NCBI GenBank assembly: GCA_964358645.1
Contig: CAYHPW010000009.1
Location: forward strand, 1-64,000
Reading direction: 5' to 3'
Origin: JBBTDV01 sp038042605
GTDB lineage: Bacteria > Bdellovibrionota > UBA1018
Length of the DNA: 64,000 bases
The number at the start of each line of letters is the position of its first letter. The stretch's first letter is position 1. The notes beneath the pieces are model-generated. The model made no database searches, had not been told where the DNA came from, and saw only the letters and a program-made list of their open reading frames with translations. This document shows positions 63,057 through 64,000 of this stretch, piece by piece. The position numbers and the translations under genes are program-made.

Positions 63057-64000
63057 TCAACTTCCTAGAATCTCCTGTGCATTTTGACGATTGACAATCA
63101 GTGGAGGCAGACTTTTAGGGTAGCCCTCCCTGAATTCCTCAAGCGCATGCTTATGTCGCTCCTTCAAACCCTCCCAGCTTACTTGGATAGGTAAAAGACC
63201 GCTCGGAGTTTCAACGACAAAATCAACTTCACCTTTTCCCCGCCAGTAAAAGACCGCTCCATACTTGCGTCTTAACGCATGAAAAACTGCGGTTTCGAGT
63301 TTTTTTCCATGATCAGCCCCACTCCTTGTGATCACTGCCCCTCTTAGACCAAGATCAATCGGATAATATTTCCTAGGGCGCACCACTCGCTTGCGTTCTG
63401 AATAAGTGAAGTATGGGCAGGCAAGGCAGAGATATGCTGCCTCAAACGCATCAACATAGCTCTTAGCAGTGTCAGCAGTCAGATCAAAAGACTTTGCTAA
63501 ACTGCGAAAGCTGCTTTCAGACCCCGTCGTTTCAAACACTGTTTTCGCAACTTGCATCAACGCCATTGAAGATCGCGCAGCGACATGCCTGCGCACATCA
63601 CGCTCGATAATATCGATAAAATACTCCCTCAACAAAGTTCCAGGTTCATTAAAAGTCAGCACACGCGGAAACCCGCCATGATCCAAGAATTCCTCCAAAG
63701 TTCCAGATGGGCGAATTTTCCGGAACTCATCAAATGAAAATGGAAAAAGTTCCAAAGTCAAATGCCGGCCGGTCAGTGCCGTACCAAGCTTGCCGCTAAG
63801 CAGGGTTGAGTTCGAGCCTGTGATCGCAAAATACCGTTGCTTCTTTGCAAGCTGCACATGCAGCCAGCGCTCCCAGTTACGAACGTTCTGGATCTCATCA
63901 AAAAAATAATATGTATTACGGCGCGATCTAGATTCATGAAATGAAACTATCGCGTCTAAAAGATGGTGATCCAGACTGTCTCCAAGCCTAGGGTCCTCAA
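63057..64000 (-). CDS. AAA_14/DUF4143 ATPase (5' part beyond right edge)
   Basis: A 314-codon open frame running off the right edge. The visible part starts after the P-loop. It has a Walker-B-like YYFFDEIQNV, FAITGSNSTLLSGKLGTAL and the family's LELFPFSFDEFRK and DHGGFPRVL. The C-terminal DUF4143 nuclease-like domain has YYPIDLGLRGAV and a PD-(D/E)xK-type VDFVVETPSGLLPIQVS. Members are widespread, often single genes in accessory regions, with no settled function. Confidence 0.85.
   Translation of the reverse strand, partial: EDPRLGDSLDHHLLDAIVSFHESRSRRNTYYFFDEIQNVRNWERWLHVQLAKKQRYFAITGSNSTLLSGKLGTALTGRHLTLELFPFSFDEFRKIRPSGTLEEFLDHGGFPRVLTFNEPGTLLREYFIDIIERDVRRHVAARSSMALMQVAKTVFETTGSESSFRSLAKSFDLTADTAKSYVDAFEAAYLCLACPYFTYSERKRVVRPRKYYPIDLGLRGAVITRSGADHGKKLETAVFHALRRKYGAVFYWRGKGEVDFVVETPSGLLPIQVSWEGLKERHKHALEEFREGYPKSLPPLIVNRQNAQEILGS

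Noticed and set aside
62919..63068. 49-codon ORF after the short secreted-protein gene
   Set aside because: It starts inside the terminator hairpin, lacks a ribosome site and overlaps the end of the DUF4143 gene.

Overview
The window looks like chromosome from a Gram-negative, respiring bacterium of the Bdellovibrionota or a related deltaproteobacterial lineage. This is an inference from several signals. There are two TIGR02147/DUF4423-type regulators, each followed by a secreted protein. A 71-residue histone-fold protein resembles the Bdellovibrio histone HBb. The elongation factor G has the character of the spirochaete/planctomycete/deltaproteobacterial spdEFG1 group. Outer-membrane genes (lptE, hldD, mlaF-like, lipoproteins) and a cbb3 oxidase locus complete the picture. 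No rRNA, tRNA, CRISPR array, insertion sequence or prophage was recognised. Layout: 1-2079 (minus) is an orn / dCMP deaminase / M1 aminopeptidase operon cut by the left edge. 2210-8099 (plus) holds fusA-secG and a glycosyltransferase overlapping a glycogen-debranching-type amylo-alpha-1,6-glucosidase. 8303-11413 carries the histone with an FKBP lipoprotein, a truncated DUF4160 gene, a HAD phosphatase, a CBS-pair protein and a DUF4340-like lipoprotein. 11458-18744 has exbB-exbD, an isoprenylcysteine-methyltransferase-type membrane protein, E1 alpha/beta of a 2-oxoacid dehydrogenase, a large secreted coiled-coil protein and dapF. 18874-24072 is an AT-richer accessory stretch with a B12-type radical SAM protein, small secreted proteins and a BNR/sialidase-like protein. 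24225-33840 is metabolic: threonine synthase with a second fold-type II PLP enzyme, a short family III CoA-transferase with an SDR, and a three-gene 2-oxoacid oxidoreductase in which the gamma subunit, a GltD-type flavoprotein and a ferredoxin are one polypeptide. 33853-47146 has CHAD and HD proteins that may act on polyphosphate, a glucose PTS compressed into two genes (EIIA-HPr-EI and EIICB), nadB, alr, an MlaF-type ATPase, a DUF721/DciA protein, lptE, holA, rpsT and hldD. 47201-49295 is the first regulator/secreted-protein pair, with ankyrin repeats and a likely frameshift. 49512-57575 is a compact respiratory locus: Rrf2 regulator, ccoI, ccoS, a fused ccoNO, ccoQ, a mono-haem ccoP, ccoG and a SafE-like protein. 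57668-59533 is typA. 59589-61505 is the second regulator/secreted-protein pair, with a perfect 23-bp palindrome at its start. 61616-64000 ends with small secreted proteins, gene debris and an AAA/DUF4143 ATPase cut by the right edge. The most distinctive items are the repeated pairing of a TIGR02147-type regulator with a signal-peptide protein carrying a [L]FHExLHSF motif, the bacterial histone next to a prolyl isomerase, and the three protein fusions (EIIA-HPr-EI, PorG-GltD-ferredoxin, CcoN-CcoO). Genes are mostly packed in short operons with 1-4 bp overlaps. Several convergent gene pairs end at long perfect or near-perfect hairpins.
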